22,193 nt of DNA. It comes from Lachnospiraceae bacterium UBA4348 (lineage in GTDB: Bacteria > Bacillota > Clostridia > Lachnospirales > Lachnospiraceae). The notes beneath the pieces are model-generated. The model did no database searches and was not told the DNA's origin. It saw only the letters and a list, made by a program, of their open reading frames with translations. A program made the translations under genes and the position numbers. Within the stretch, counting starts at the first letter, position 1; every line of letters begins with the position of its first letter. This document shows positions 6,927-13,009 of this stretch, piece after piece. The stretch lies in contig DGTA01000099.1 in assembly GCA_002394165.1 (NCBI GenBank), positions 1 through 22,193 of the forward strand, in the 5' to 3' direction.

Positions 6927-7793
6927 TCAGAACTGGGAAAAGTGGATGACGGCATCGTCGTCACCAAGTATGAGCATGTCATGGGAGAGATCCCCGGTGT
7001 TGCCTGCTATGAGGCAGGGCATCCGGTGCCGGATGAGAACAGCTTCATCGCGGCGTCCAAAGCCCTGGAGCTGGTCGGTTCACTGACAGAAAAGGATACG
7101 GTCTTGTTCCTGCTATCCGGAGGAGGGAGCGCTCTTTTTGAAAAGCCCCTGGTCCCGGGAGAGGAACTTCAGGACATTACCAGGCAGCTGCTCGCCTGCG
7201 GGGCGGATATCGTGGAGATGAACACCATCCGTAAACGGCTCAGTGCCGTTAAGGGAGGAAAGTTTGCCAGGGACTGCGCGCCGGCAAATGTATTCAGCAT
7301 CGTTCTGAGCGATATCCTGGGCGATCCCCTGGATATGATCGCAAGCGGACCGGCCTATCCTGATTCATCCACCTGCGAAGAAGCATTGGCCGTCGTAAAG
7401 AAATATAACCTGAAACTGTCCGAAAGGGCAATGGAACTGCTGCACCAGGAGACCCCGAAGGAACTTGATAATGTGACCACACAGATCAACGGCAGTGTCC
7501 GCGAATTATGTGCTGCGGCAGCTTCCAGGTGCCGCGAGATGGGTTATACGCCGGTGTTGCTCGCGGATCAGTTCTCCTGCGAGGCAAGAGATGCCGGCCG
7601 GTTTATGGGAAGCATCGTCCGGACCCATGCGGCGGAAGGAGAGAAAACAGCGTGGATCGCAGGCGGCGAGACCGTTGTTCACCTGACCGGAAAAGGCCTG
7701 GGAGGCCGTAACCAGGAGCTGGCCCTGGCGGCTGCACCGGCTATAGCCGGGACCAACGTAAATGACGTGGCGGTGGCACTGTTTTCTAAATAA
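6927..7793 (+). pseudogene. Glycerate 2-kinase (MOFRL type), truncated and internally deleted
   Basis: Homology to type-2 glycerate kinase (DUF4147 plus MOFRL) begins abruptly at about 6927-6942 with LGKVDDGIVVTKY; an in-frame TGA at 6924 closes the frame, so about the first 80 family residues are absent. The core motifs EAGHPVPDEN, FLLSGGGSALFEKP, MNTIRKRLSAVKGGK, VLSDILGDPLDMIASGP and GGRNQELALAAAP are all intact. The frame then jumps from PAIAG to TNVNDVAVALFSK. In the family these are separated by about 70 residues that include the GTDGxDGPT motif. Family length is roughly 410-430 aa; here only about 287 codons remain. The open frame is preserved but catalysis is very unlikely. Confidence 0.85.
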
Positions 7794-7799
7794 CAGCAG

Positions 7800-7828
7800 G
7801 CGTGACAGGGGACGGTTCTCTGTCACGC
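7800..7828. repeat. REP-like hairpin (GACAGGGGACGGTTCTCTGTC type)
   Basis: GCGTGACAG and CTGTCACGC form a perfect 9-bp stem around an 11-nt loop GGGACGGTTCT. This GACAGGGGACGGTTCT signature is a widespread REP-type palindrome often associated with RAYT (Y1 transposase) proteins. It lies between the convergent glycerate-kinase pseudogene and mazF, and may also act as a weak terminator for either. No RAYT gene is in the window. Confidence 0.6.
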
Positions 7829-7834
7829 ATTTCG

Positions 7835-8146
7835 TCAGATGTGAGGTACATAATCGAAGATGCTTTGCACGCGAAAAACAATTTCCAGAAGAGGGGTTCC
7901 GGACAGATGATCCTTTACGCTGCATGTTCTGTCCCCTGTGGATACGACAGCGATCTGTTCACACAAAACAGTTCCTGAAATATCCGGTGTTTCAATCTGA
8001 ACATGCATTGCATCGGCCGAAGCGTTTGGTACGATCGGACATACTACAGCCAGACCTGACTGATTATAGAAAACAGAGCTGACAACCAGAAATGGAACGC
8101 GGCCATGCTCGATGCGAATGATATCTCCCTGGTCAATCGTTTTCAT
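7835..8146 (-). CDS. mazF: MazF/PemK-family endoribonuclease toxin
   Basis: A 103-aa toxin of the MazF/PemK mRNA interferase family, which cleaves RNA at short sequences and halts growth when free of its antitoxin. The start is chosen at 8146 because GAGAGGTGG precedes it by about 4 nt and the protein then begins MKTIDQGDIIRIE, the normal family opening. The beta-barrel core VPFLVVSSVFYNQSG, VVCPIVPNA and the later VLCEQIAVVS match the family strands. The usual GHRP substrate loop is reduced to HGRVP. It overlaps the antitoxin gene by 14 bp in antitoxin-first order, as in mazEF operons. Slightly shorter than E. coli MazF; appears complete. Confidence 0.85.
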   Translation of the reverse strand: MKTIDQGDIIRIEHGRVPFLVVSSVFYNQSGLAVVCPIVPNASADAMHVQIETPDISGTVLCEQIAVVSTGDRTCSVKDHLSGTPLLEIVFRVQSIFDYVPHI

Positions 8147-8402
8147 CCAGCCACCTCTCGATCCCAATTCTTTCTCCGAAATCAAATTCTTTGTATGGGC
8201 CAAGTTTTCCGCCATAAGGCTCTGCATATTCTTTGAGAGATTTTCTCTGAACCGTTTTGCTGATGATCAGGCGGTTATTCTCTACAGATAGATCCACTTC
8301 TTCATTAACAGCTATTCCTAAAAGGTTTAACAGTTCTCTGGAGATCCGGATTCCCTGACTGTTGCCCCATGGCTTAACAGTTGTTTTTGTTATGCTGCCC
8401 AT
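8133..8402 (-). CDS. mazE: MazE-like AbrB-family antitoxin
   Basis: An 89-aa antitoxin and transcription autoregulator. The start at 8402 is supported by AAGGAAAGG about 7 nt upstream; the earlier ATG at 8435 lies inside the operator region. The N-terminal swapped-hairpin AbrB/SpoVT DNA-binding domain is clear: TTVKPWGNSQGIRISRELL followed by EVDLSVENNRLIIS (roughly residues 6-45). The C-terminal part with many acidic and aromatic residues (KEFDFGERIGIERWLDEND) is the likely toxin-binding tail. It overlaps the toxin gene by 14 bp, giving coupled synthesis, and a palindrome over its -10 box suggests autoregulation. Confidence 0.87.
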   Translation of the reverse strand: MGSITKTTVKPWGNSQGIRISRELLNLLGIAVNEEVDLSVENNRLIISKTVQRKSLKEYAEPYGGKLGPYKEFDFGERIGIERWLDEND

Positions 8403-8424
8403 GATTTTCCTTTCCTTCCAATGT

Positions 8425-8464
8425 GGGATATCCATAGTATATCCCTCTTTACGGAAATGTTCAA
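8425..8464 (-). promoter_or_regulatory. mazEF promoter with palindromic operator
   Basis: On the minus strand TTGAAC (8464-8459), a 17-bp spacer and TATACT (8441-8436) form a good sigma-A promoter. The -10 box lies inside a perfect 7-bp inverted repeat (GGGATAT and ATATCCC, 8425-8445, 7-nt spacer), placed where MazE or the MazEF complex could block polymerase. It starts 23 bp upstream of the mazE ATG. Confidence 0.7.
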
Positions 8465-8492
8465 GCCAAAGCAGAGTGGAATACGAGCCGGG

Positions 8493-9749
8493 CTAAATTT
8501 CGTCCACCACCTGGAATATGTAGAACTTTAAATAATAACTCGCATCATTGGCCCACAAAATGGGATGATCGGCTGCCTGGGTGGAGAACTGCACCTGGCG
8601 CAGCCTTTTGTGCGCTCCCCTGGCGGCCTGGGCGATGGTCTGGGCGAACAGGTCCTGATCCATGAAATGGGAGCAGGAGCAGGTGGCCAGGTAACCTCCG
8701 TCGCGGACCAGCTTCAATCCGCGCAGGTTGATCTCGCGGTAGCCCTTGACGGCATTTTTGATGGAGCTGCGGGACTTGGTGAAGGCGGGCGGGTCGAGGA
8801 TGACGACGTCAAAGAGCTCGCTCTGCGCTTCCAGAGCGGGGAGCAGCTCGAATACATCCGCGCACTCGAAGCGGATGACATCCTCCAGATGGTTGAGCGC
8901 GGCGTTGCGCGCGGCCTGGTCGATCCCGGCCTGGGATGCGTCGACGGCAAGGACGCTTGCCGCGCCGGCTTTCGCCGCGTTCAGGCCAAAGGACCCGGTG
9001 TGGGTAAAGCAGTCCAGGACCTTCTTCCCGGGACAGAGTTTTGCCACGGCGGCGCGGTTGAATTTCTGGTCCAGGAAAAAGCCGGTCTTCTGGCCGTCAC
9101 GGACATTGACTTCAAAGCGTACGCCGTTTTCGACGATCTCGGTCACCGGATCGAAGGGTTCGCCGATAAAGCCCTTGATCCGCTCAAGGCCTTCCAGCTC
9201 CCGTACCTTTGCATCGCTGCGCTCGTAGACGCCGCGTATGGTGATCCCGTCCTCATGGAGCAGCTCTTTTAATATATCGACGATCATCAATTTAAAACGG
9301 TCGATCCCGAGCGCCAGGCTCTCCACAACAAGCAGATCGGCAAAACGGTCGATGGTGATGCCGGGAAGGAAATCCGCCTCCCCGAAGATGAGGCGGCAGC
9401 AGCCCTCGGGGCCGGTGACCCCGGTGCCGGCCATCACGTCCTTGCGGTACTGCCAGGCGTTTTCGACCCGGCGCCTGATGAGAGCCTCATCTACCGGATG
9501 ATCTTCTCTGCGGGACATGAGACGGCAGGTGATGGAAGAGCGGGTATTGATATAGCCGTAACCCAGAAAATATCCGTCGAAATCAAGGATCCGGACGATA
9601 TCACCGTTCTCGAAATCCCCTTCGGTCTTCGCGATCTCATTGTCGTAGACCCACAGACCGCCGCCCTTGAGCGTGCGGCCCTCTCCCTTTTTGAGAATAA
9701 CACAGGCCGGAGCTGCTCCGGCCTTTTTTGATAACGTATGTTCCTGCAT
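8493..9749 (-). CDS. rlmI: Class I rRNA (cytosine-C5-) methyltransferase, RlmI family
   Basis: A 418-aa SAM-dependent methyltransferase that modifies a cytosine of 23S rRNA (C1962 in E. coli). An N-terminal PUA-like RNA-binding domain occupies about residues 16-85 (VILKKGEGRTLKGGGLWVYDNEI). The central domain has the family stretch DGQKTGFFLDQKFNR (218-232). The Rossmann domain shows motif I VLDCFTHTGSFGLNAA (244-259), DPPAF at 319-323 and TCSCS at 356-360 with the catalytic Cys. It ends ASYYLKFYIFQVVDEI, full length for the family. It follows a 57-aa membrane protein gene by 13 bp on the same strand and is probably cotranscribed with it. Symbol given by family; ortholog identity is likely, not proven. 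Confidence 0.88.
   Translation of the reverse strand: MQEHTLSKKAGAAPACVILKKGEGRTLKGGGLWVYDNEIAKTEGDFENGDIVRILDFDGYFLGYGYINTRSSITCRLMSRREDHPVDEALIRRRVENAWQYRKDVMAGTGVTGPEGCCRLIFGEADFLPGITIDRFADLLVVESLALGIDRFKLMIVDILKELLHEDGITIRGVYERSDAKVRELEGLERIKGFIGEPFDPVTEIVENGVRFEVNVRDGQKTGFFLDQKFNRAAVAKLCPGKKVLDCFTHTGSFGLNAAKAGAASVLAVDASQAGIDQAARNAALNHLEDVIRFECADVFELLPALEAQSELFDVVILDPPAFTKSRSSIKNAVKGYREINLRGLKLVRDGGYLATCSCSHFMDQDLFAQTIAQAARGAHKRLRQVQFSTQAADHPILWANDASYYLKFYIFQVVDEI
9704..9729 (+). terminator. Intragenic terminator-like hairpin, antisense to rlmI
   Basis: AGGCCGGAG, CTG and CTCCGGCCT form a perfect 9-bp stem with a 3-nt loop, followed by six T on the plus strand. It lies inside codons about 7-15 of rlmI (minus strand). 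As read on the plus strand it is a strong intrinsic terminator, but no plus-strand gene ends there. On the sense mRNA the same stem sits 20-45 nt downstream of the start codon. Confidence 0.6.
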
Positions 9750-9762
9750 AAATCTGCCTGCC

Positions 9763-9936
9763 TTATCTGAAGTAATAAATATAGCACGACGCAGCGAGCC
9801 CTGCCGCGAGAATGAGCTCCGTGATGATCAGGGTCGTTTTGCTGAGTTTGCTGCGGAAGGCTGCCCTGAAGCGGGAAAGCGTGGGGATCACGGCCTTCGG
9901 CACGGGCATATGGCTGTTTGAAAAGTCGTTCTTCAT
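9763..9936 (-). CDS. Small single-pass membrane protein (57 aa)
   Basis: A 57-aa protein with a basic N-terminal half (PTLSRFRAAFRSKLSK) and one hydrophobic segment near residues 34-55 (TTLIITELILAAGLAASCYIYYF), ending in Arg. The start at 9936 has AAAGGGA about 7 nt upstream and a good promoter 80 bp further up. A much longer open frame in the same phase runs through the SRP RNA and is not a gene. The stop is 13 bp from the rlmI start, so the two probably form an operon. No known family is recognised. The positive-inside rule would put the N-terminus in the cytoplasm. Confidence 0.6.
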   Translation of the reverse strand: MKNDFSNSHMPVPKAVIPTLSRFRAAFRSKLSKTTLIITELILAAGLAASCYIYYFR

Positions 9937-10016
9937 ATTATCTATCCCTTTCCGGCCCCTGCCGTCTGCAAAGGCCTGTGAAAAGCGAATATTTCGTGTA
10001 TCTGTGCCTGTTTCCA

Positions 10017-10045
10017 AGTATAGCAGAAGTTGACAAAAGTGTCGA
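10017..10045 (-). promoter_or_regulatory. Promoter for the 57-aa protein / rlmI
   Basis: On the minus strand TCGACA (10045-10040), 17 bp, then TATACT (10022-10017). It points to the small membrane protein and overlaps the oppositely directed SRP RNA promoter. Confidence 0.6.
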
Positions 10046-10058
10046 GAATTAGTATAGT
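10030..10058 (+). promoter_or_regulatory. SRP RNA promoter
   Basis: TTGACA (10030-10035), a 17-bp spacer and TATAGT (10053-10058): a near-consensus sigma-A promoter 7 bp before the SRP RNA 5' end, as expected for a highly expressed stable RNA. Confidence 0.85.
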
Positions 10059-10065
10059 AGACGTA

Positions 10066-10331
10066 CCGCGCAGCCGGGGAGATAGCGGTGCCCTGAACCT
10101 GCAATCCGCTACAGCAGGGGTGATACCGATCTGAGGCTGTGCTGTTGTGGGGCCAGTCTCCGGTAAGCAGTGATGACGTCTGGGTCTCGTGCGGCGGATC
10201 CCTGTGAACCGTGTCAGGTCGGGAACGGAGCAGCACTAAGCAGGACCTTCCGGGCGATGCGAGGCAGCCTGGGCCGAGCCGGCTGCCGGAAAAACGCCTG
10301 TGGCAGGCAGTCGATTTGAGGTGCGCGGTTT
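10066..10331 (+). ncRNA. ffs: Signal recognition particle RNA (large, Bacillus/Clostridium type)
   Basis: About 266 nt, the size of B. subtilis scRNA (about 271 nt). The 5' end CCGCGCA pairs with 3' TGCGCGG, and a T-run follows directly. The conserved domain IV that binds Ffh is at about 10211-10240: GTGTCAGGTCGGGAACGGAG then CAGCACTAAG, nearly the universal SRP core with its asymmetric loop and GGAA-type tetraloop. The 5' block GCCCTGAACCTGCAATCCGC matches the Alu-domain side typical of Gram-positive SRP RNAs. It has its own near-consensus promoter and lies upstream of tadA, a common neighbour in Firmicutes. It targets membrane and secreted proteins cotranslationally. Confidence 0.93.
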
Positions 10332-10346
10332 TTATATGACTGTTTG

Positions 10347-10380
10347 AAGTTTCCCGCTCAGGCGAGAAACTTTTTGTTTT
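10347..10380 (+). terminator. Terminator between SRP RNA and tadA
   Basis: AAGTTTC and GAAACTT pair, with an inner CGC-TCAG-GCG stem separated by one mismatch, and the stem runs into TTTTTGTTTT. It ends the SRP transcript or attenuates readthrough into tadA. Confidence 0.75.
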
Positions 10381-10401
10381 TATGAAAGGAACGCAGGTGC
10401 G

Positions 10402-10872
10402 ATGCTGACAGATGACGAAAGGTTCATGAAGGAGGCCGTAAGACAGGCTAAGAAAGCCATGGCTCTTTGGGAAGTGCCGATCGGCTGCGTGATCGTTCAT
10501 GACGGGAAGATCATCGCCAGGGGGTACAACCGCAGGAATACGGACAAGAACGCGGCGGCGCATGCCGAGATCAGCGCTATCCGGAAAGCCTGCAAAAAGA
10601 TGGGGGACTGGCGGCTGGAGGGATGTACGATCTACATCACTCTTGAACCGTGCCAGATGTGTGCCGGCGCGATCGTGCAGGCGAGGATGGACAGGGCTGT
10701 GATCGCCTGCATGAACCCGAAAGCGGGGTGTGCCGGATCGGTCCTGAATATCCTGCAGCAGGAGGGCTTCAACCACCGGGTGGAGATCACGAAGGGAGTG
10801 CTGGAGGAGGAATGCTCGTCGATGCTCTCCGGTTTTTTTAAGGATCTTCGCGCCAGAAAGTCGGAAAGCTGA
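10402..10872 (+). CDS. tadA: tRNA-specific adenosine deaminase TadA
   Basis: A 156-aa zinc enzyme that converts wobble adenosine 34 of tRNA-Arg(ACG) to inosine. The start at 10402 has AAAGGAACGCAGGTG upstream, with the GGTG close to the ATG. The deaminase core is complete: HAE at residues 54-56 (zinc His and proton-shuttle Glu) and PCQMC at 83-87 (two zinc Cys), separated by the family spacing, then GAIVQARM and MNPKAG. The C-terminus has the usual HRVEITKGVLEEEC followed by a helix FFKDLRARK. Length matches the family (150-165). It follows the SRP RNA and precedes a tRNA gene. Confidence 0.95.
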   Translation: MLTDDERFMKEAVRQAKKAMALWEVPIGCVIVHDGKIIARGYNRRNTDKNAAAHAEISAIRKACKKMGDWRLEGCTIYITLEPCQMCAGAIVQARMDRAVIACMNPKAGCAGSVLNILQQEGFNHRVEITKGVLEEECSSMLSGFFKDLRARKSES

Positions 10873-10881
10873 TTTTTATGC

Positions 10882-10909
10882 TTGAAAAAACCGGGTGGTA
10901 TGCTATAAT
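10882..10909 (+). promoter_or_regulatory. tRNA-Ser promoter
   Basis: TTGAAA (10882-10887), a 16-bp spacer and TATAAT (10904-10909), 16 bp before the mature tRNA 5' end. Confidence 0.8.
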
Positions 10910-10924
10910 ACAAAAAGTTTTTAT

Positions 10925-11015
10925 GGAGATGTAGCGAAGTGGTCATAACGCGGTGCACTCGAAATGCATTTGTCGGCTTATACCCGGCACCAGGGTTCGA
11001 ATCCCTGCATCTCCG
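10925..11015 (+). tRNA. tRNA-Ser(CGA)
   Basis: The acceptor stem GGAGATG pairs with CATCTCC (11008-11014), followed by discriminator G. The anticodon stem GTGCA/TGCAT encloses loop CTCGAAA, giving anticodon CGA, which reads UCG serine codons. A long variable arm (about 10970-10990, GTCGGC...CCGGC) is the class II hallmark of serine tRNAs, and the T-arm CAGGGTTCGAATCCCTG is perfect. The 3' CCA is not encoded (CTGAG follows). About 91 nt. Confidence 0.95.
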
Positions 11016-11043
11016 CTGAGGGGCTAGGTACTGATCCCGCTTC

Positions 11044-11070
11044 AGGGCGGTGTTTGACCTGCCCTTTTTT
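11044..11070 (+). terminator. Terminator after tRNA-Ser
   Basis: AGGGC-GGT pairs with ACC-T-GCCCT (one bulged T) and is followed by TTTTTT, 29 bp after the tRNA. Confidence 0.75.
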
Positions 11071-11102
11071 ATTTCGCAGGAAGTGAAGACAGGGGACGTA
11101 AG

Positions 11103-11756
11103 ATGTTTAAAGCAGCTGTTTTTGATATGGACGGAACCATACTGGATACGCTCACGGACCTGGCCGACAGTGTGAACCACTGCCTTGGCCTGTACGGATG
11201 TCCGCCGGCGTCAAGGGAAGCGGTCGCCGCCGCTCTCGGGAACGGAGCCGGGCACCTGGTGGAGGAGCTGATCGATGGGGGCAGGGAGAATCCGGCATAT
11301 GAGGATGTCCTGAAAGCCCATATCGCTTACTACGAGGAGCACTGCACCGATCAGACGGCTCCCTACAGCGGCATTCTTCCCGCTATGAAGCGCCTGAAGG
11401 AAGCCGGCGTGAAAATGGCCATCGTCTCCAATAAAGGGGACGGGGCGGTCCGGGAGCTTTCACGCCGCTTTTTCGATGACCTGGTGGAGACGGCGGTGGG
11501 CGAACGGGAAGGCATCCGCAGGAAGCCGGCGCCGGATACGGTGATCGAGGCGCTCCGCCTGATGGGCGTCCCTGCCGGTGAAGCAGTCTATATCGGGGAT
11601 ACCGAGGTGGACGTCATGACCGCGGAAAATGCAAAGATACCGTGCATCCTGGTGAGCTGGGGCTTCAGGAGCGTGGAGGAGCTTAAAAAACTGAATGCGT
11701 TTGCGCTGACGGACAGTGCCGGGAAGATGGCGGACCTGATCCTTGCAGGAAAATGA
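11103..11756 (+). CDS. gph: Phosphoglycolate-phosphatase-like HAD hydrolase
   Basis: A 217-aa HAD-superfamily phosphatase, subfamily IA, with the Gph/PGP pattern. The nucleophile motif FDMDGTILDT is at residues 7-16 (D8, D10), the second motif AIVSNK ends at 111, the Lys motif KPAPD is at 141-145, and motif IV is GDTEVD at 165-170. A helical cap lies between (about 20-90). The start at 11103 has AGGGGACG upstream. Likely role: dephosphorylation of 2-phosphoglycolate made during DNA repair or of other small phosphates. HAD specificity cannot be fixed from sequence, and gene names within this family are loose. It is a single gene after the tRNA terminator. Confidence 0.82.
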   Translation: MFKAAVFDMDGTILDTLTDLADSVNHCLGLYGCPPASREAVAAALGNGAGHLVEELIDGGRENPAYEDVLKAHIAYYEEHCTDQTAPYSGILPAMKRLKEAGVKMAIVSNKGDGAVRELSRRFFDDLVETAVGEREGIRRKPAPDTVIEALRLMGVPAGEAVYIGDTEVDVMTAENAKIPCILVSWGFRSVEELKKLNAFALTDSAGKMADLILAGK

Positions 11757-11788
11757 CATTTACAACTTGTTTACACTTTTCTGCACCG

Positions 11789-11834
11789 GGGAATGTTATA
11801 CTGAAAGATACATTCAGAAACAGGGAATGTTATA
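11789..11834. repeat. Two direct repeats upstream of xpt
   Basis: GGGAATGTTATA occurs at 11789-11800 and 11823-11834, a 34-nt period. The first copy leads into TATACT (11797-11802), a possible -10 box for xpt, though I see no good -35. The pair could be binding sites for a dimeric regulator. No purine-riboswitch core is recognisable here. Confidence 0.45.
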
Positions 11835-11870
11835 AATACAGGATATGAAAAGACGGGAGGGCCTTTGAGC

Positions 11871-12449
11871 ATGGAGTTATTGAAAGAGAGAATCATCAGG
11901 GACGGCAATGTTAAAAAGGGAGGAGTCCTGAAGGTCGACTCTTTCCTGAATCATCAGATGGATGTTGAACTGTTCAACCGGATGGGGGAGGAATTCAAAA
12001 GAAGGTTCTCCGACAGGCCCATCAACAAGATTCTGACCATCGAGGCATCCGGGATCGGGATCGCCTGCATCGCTGCCCAGCATTTCAATGTACCCGTCGT
12101 TTTTGCCAAAAAGGCGCAGAGCATCAATCTCGACGGCGAAATGCTCTCCACGAAGATCCAGTCCTTCACGCATCAGCGTGTCTATGATGTGATCGTCTCC
12201 AAGAAATTCCTCGGACCGGAAGACCATGTGCTGATCATTGATGATTTCCTGGCCAACGGCTGTGCGGTGGACGGCCTGATCGATCTGATCCGCGGCGCAG
12301 GCGCGACGGTCGAGGGCGTGGGCATTGCCATCGAGAAGGGCTTCCAAGATGGAGGCAAACGGATCCGCGAAAAGGGGATCCGGGTGGAATCGCTGGCGGT
12401 CATCGCCTCCATGGATGACGAGACCGGTGAGATCACATTCTGCAATTGA
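11871..12449 (+). CDS. xpt: Xanthine phosphoribosyltransferase
   Basis: A 192-aa purine salvage enzyme joining xanthine and PRPP to make XMP. The ATG at 11871 is preferred because the protein then starts MELLKERII as in B. subtilis Xpt; an in-frame TTG two codons earlier is also possible, and GGGAGG precedes both. The PRPP-binding motif VLIIDDFLANGCA is at 120-132, the substrate-side TIEASGIG is at 57-64, and the family segment FAKKAQSINLDGEMLST lies near 78-94. Length equals the family norm. There is no pbuX permease gene next to it. Two direct repeats upstream are candidate control sites. Confidence 0.93.
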   Translation: MELLKERIIRDGNVKKGGVLKVDSFLNHQMDVELFNRMGEEFKRRFSDRPINKILTIEASGIGIACIAAQHFNVPVVFAKKAQSINLDGEMLSTKIQSFTHQRVYDVIVSKKFLGPEDHVLIIDDFLANGCAVDGLIDLIRGAGATVEGVGIAIEKGFQDGGKRIREKGIRVESLAVIASMDDETGEITFCN

Positions 12450-12475
12450 TTAAGCTTCATTGTCAGATGCCGATG

Positions 12476-12484
12476 TGATATAAT
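12476..12484 (+). promoter_or_regulatory. Extended -10 promoter for the rpiB-tim pair
   Basis: TGATATAAT (an extended -10, TGN-TATAAT) lies 60 bp upstream of the rpiB-like start; no clear -35 is present. It separates expression of the isomerase pair from xpt. Confidence 0.5.
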
Positions 12485-12543
12485 CTGTTTCAGAACCTTA
12501 AGAGGCAGTCTGCTCAGTGTTTCTATTTTTCAGGAGGTATGAA

Positions 12544-12987
12544 ATGAAAATCGCAATCGGATGTGATCCCAACGCACAGACAGCAAAAGAAGATATCATC
12601 GCTTTTATCGAGAAAAAAGGCTACGGTGAAGTGACAGACTTCGGCAGCGAAGATCCCATTTACGCCAGGGTGGCGACCAAAGTCGGAGAGGCTGTCGCTT
12701 CCAAGGAATTTGACCGCGGTATCCTGATCTGCGGCACCGGCCTGGGTGTCTGCATCGCCGCGAACAAAGTCAAAGGCGCTATCGCAGCAACGGTCTCTGA
12801 TGTCTATTCAGCGCAGAGAGCCCGCCTGAGCAACAATGCGAACATCATCTGCATGGGCGCTTTCACGACGGGAGCCAAGGTCAGGGAGCTGCTGGTCGAT
12901 GCCTTCCTCACCAACGAATTTGTGCCCGGGTGCTCATCCCAGCCGAAGGTGGATGCCTACGTCGAATATGACATGAACAGGGAATGA
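12544..12987 (+). CDS. RpiB/LacAB-family isomerase, tetrulose-phosphate type
   Basis: A 147-aa sugar-phosphate isomerase of the RpiB/LacAB fold. AGGAGGT lies just before the ATG at 12544. The catalytic loop is ILICGTGLGVCIAANKV (60-76), with C63 in the position of the E. coli catalytic Cys, and SAQRARLSNNANIICMG (89-105) is the partner block. The normal phosphate-binding DH near residue 8 of ribose-5-P isomerases is DP here (GCDPN), and the C-terminus DAFLTNEFVPG fits the EryI/DerI type better. With the next-door TIM it resembles the pair that turns L-erythrulose-1-P / D-erythrulose-4-P into D-erythrose-4-P. Family certain, tetrulose role inferred. Confidence 0.82.
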   Translation: MKIAIGCDPNAQTAKEDIIAFIEKKGYGEVTDFGSEDPIYARVATKVGEAVASKEFDRGILICGTGLGVCIAANKVKGAIAATVSDVYSAQRARLSNNANIICMGAFTTGAKVRELLVDAFLTNEFVPGCSSQPKVDAYVEYDMNRE

Positions 12988-13009
12988 TCCAGAAAGGTGA
13001 ACATGATCA

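Noticed and set aside
8565..9272. Plus-strand 235-codon open frame inside rlmI
   Set aside because: Antisense to conserved methyltransferase motifs; Gly/Asp-rich composition typical of a shadow frame.
9937..10776. Upstream part of the minus-strand 337-codon frame over the SRP RNA and tadA
   Set aside because: Crosses the SRP RNA gene, two terminators and tadA; only its last 57 codons have a good start and promoter.
11088..11098. GACAGGGGACG matching part of the REP hairpin
   Set aside because: No pairing arm beside it; it forms the ribosome binding site of the HAD gene, so probably chance.
11757..11870. Purine riboswitch before xpt
   Set aside because: The conserved core sequences and paired stems of the guanine aptamer could not be found in this 114-bp stretch.
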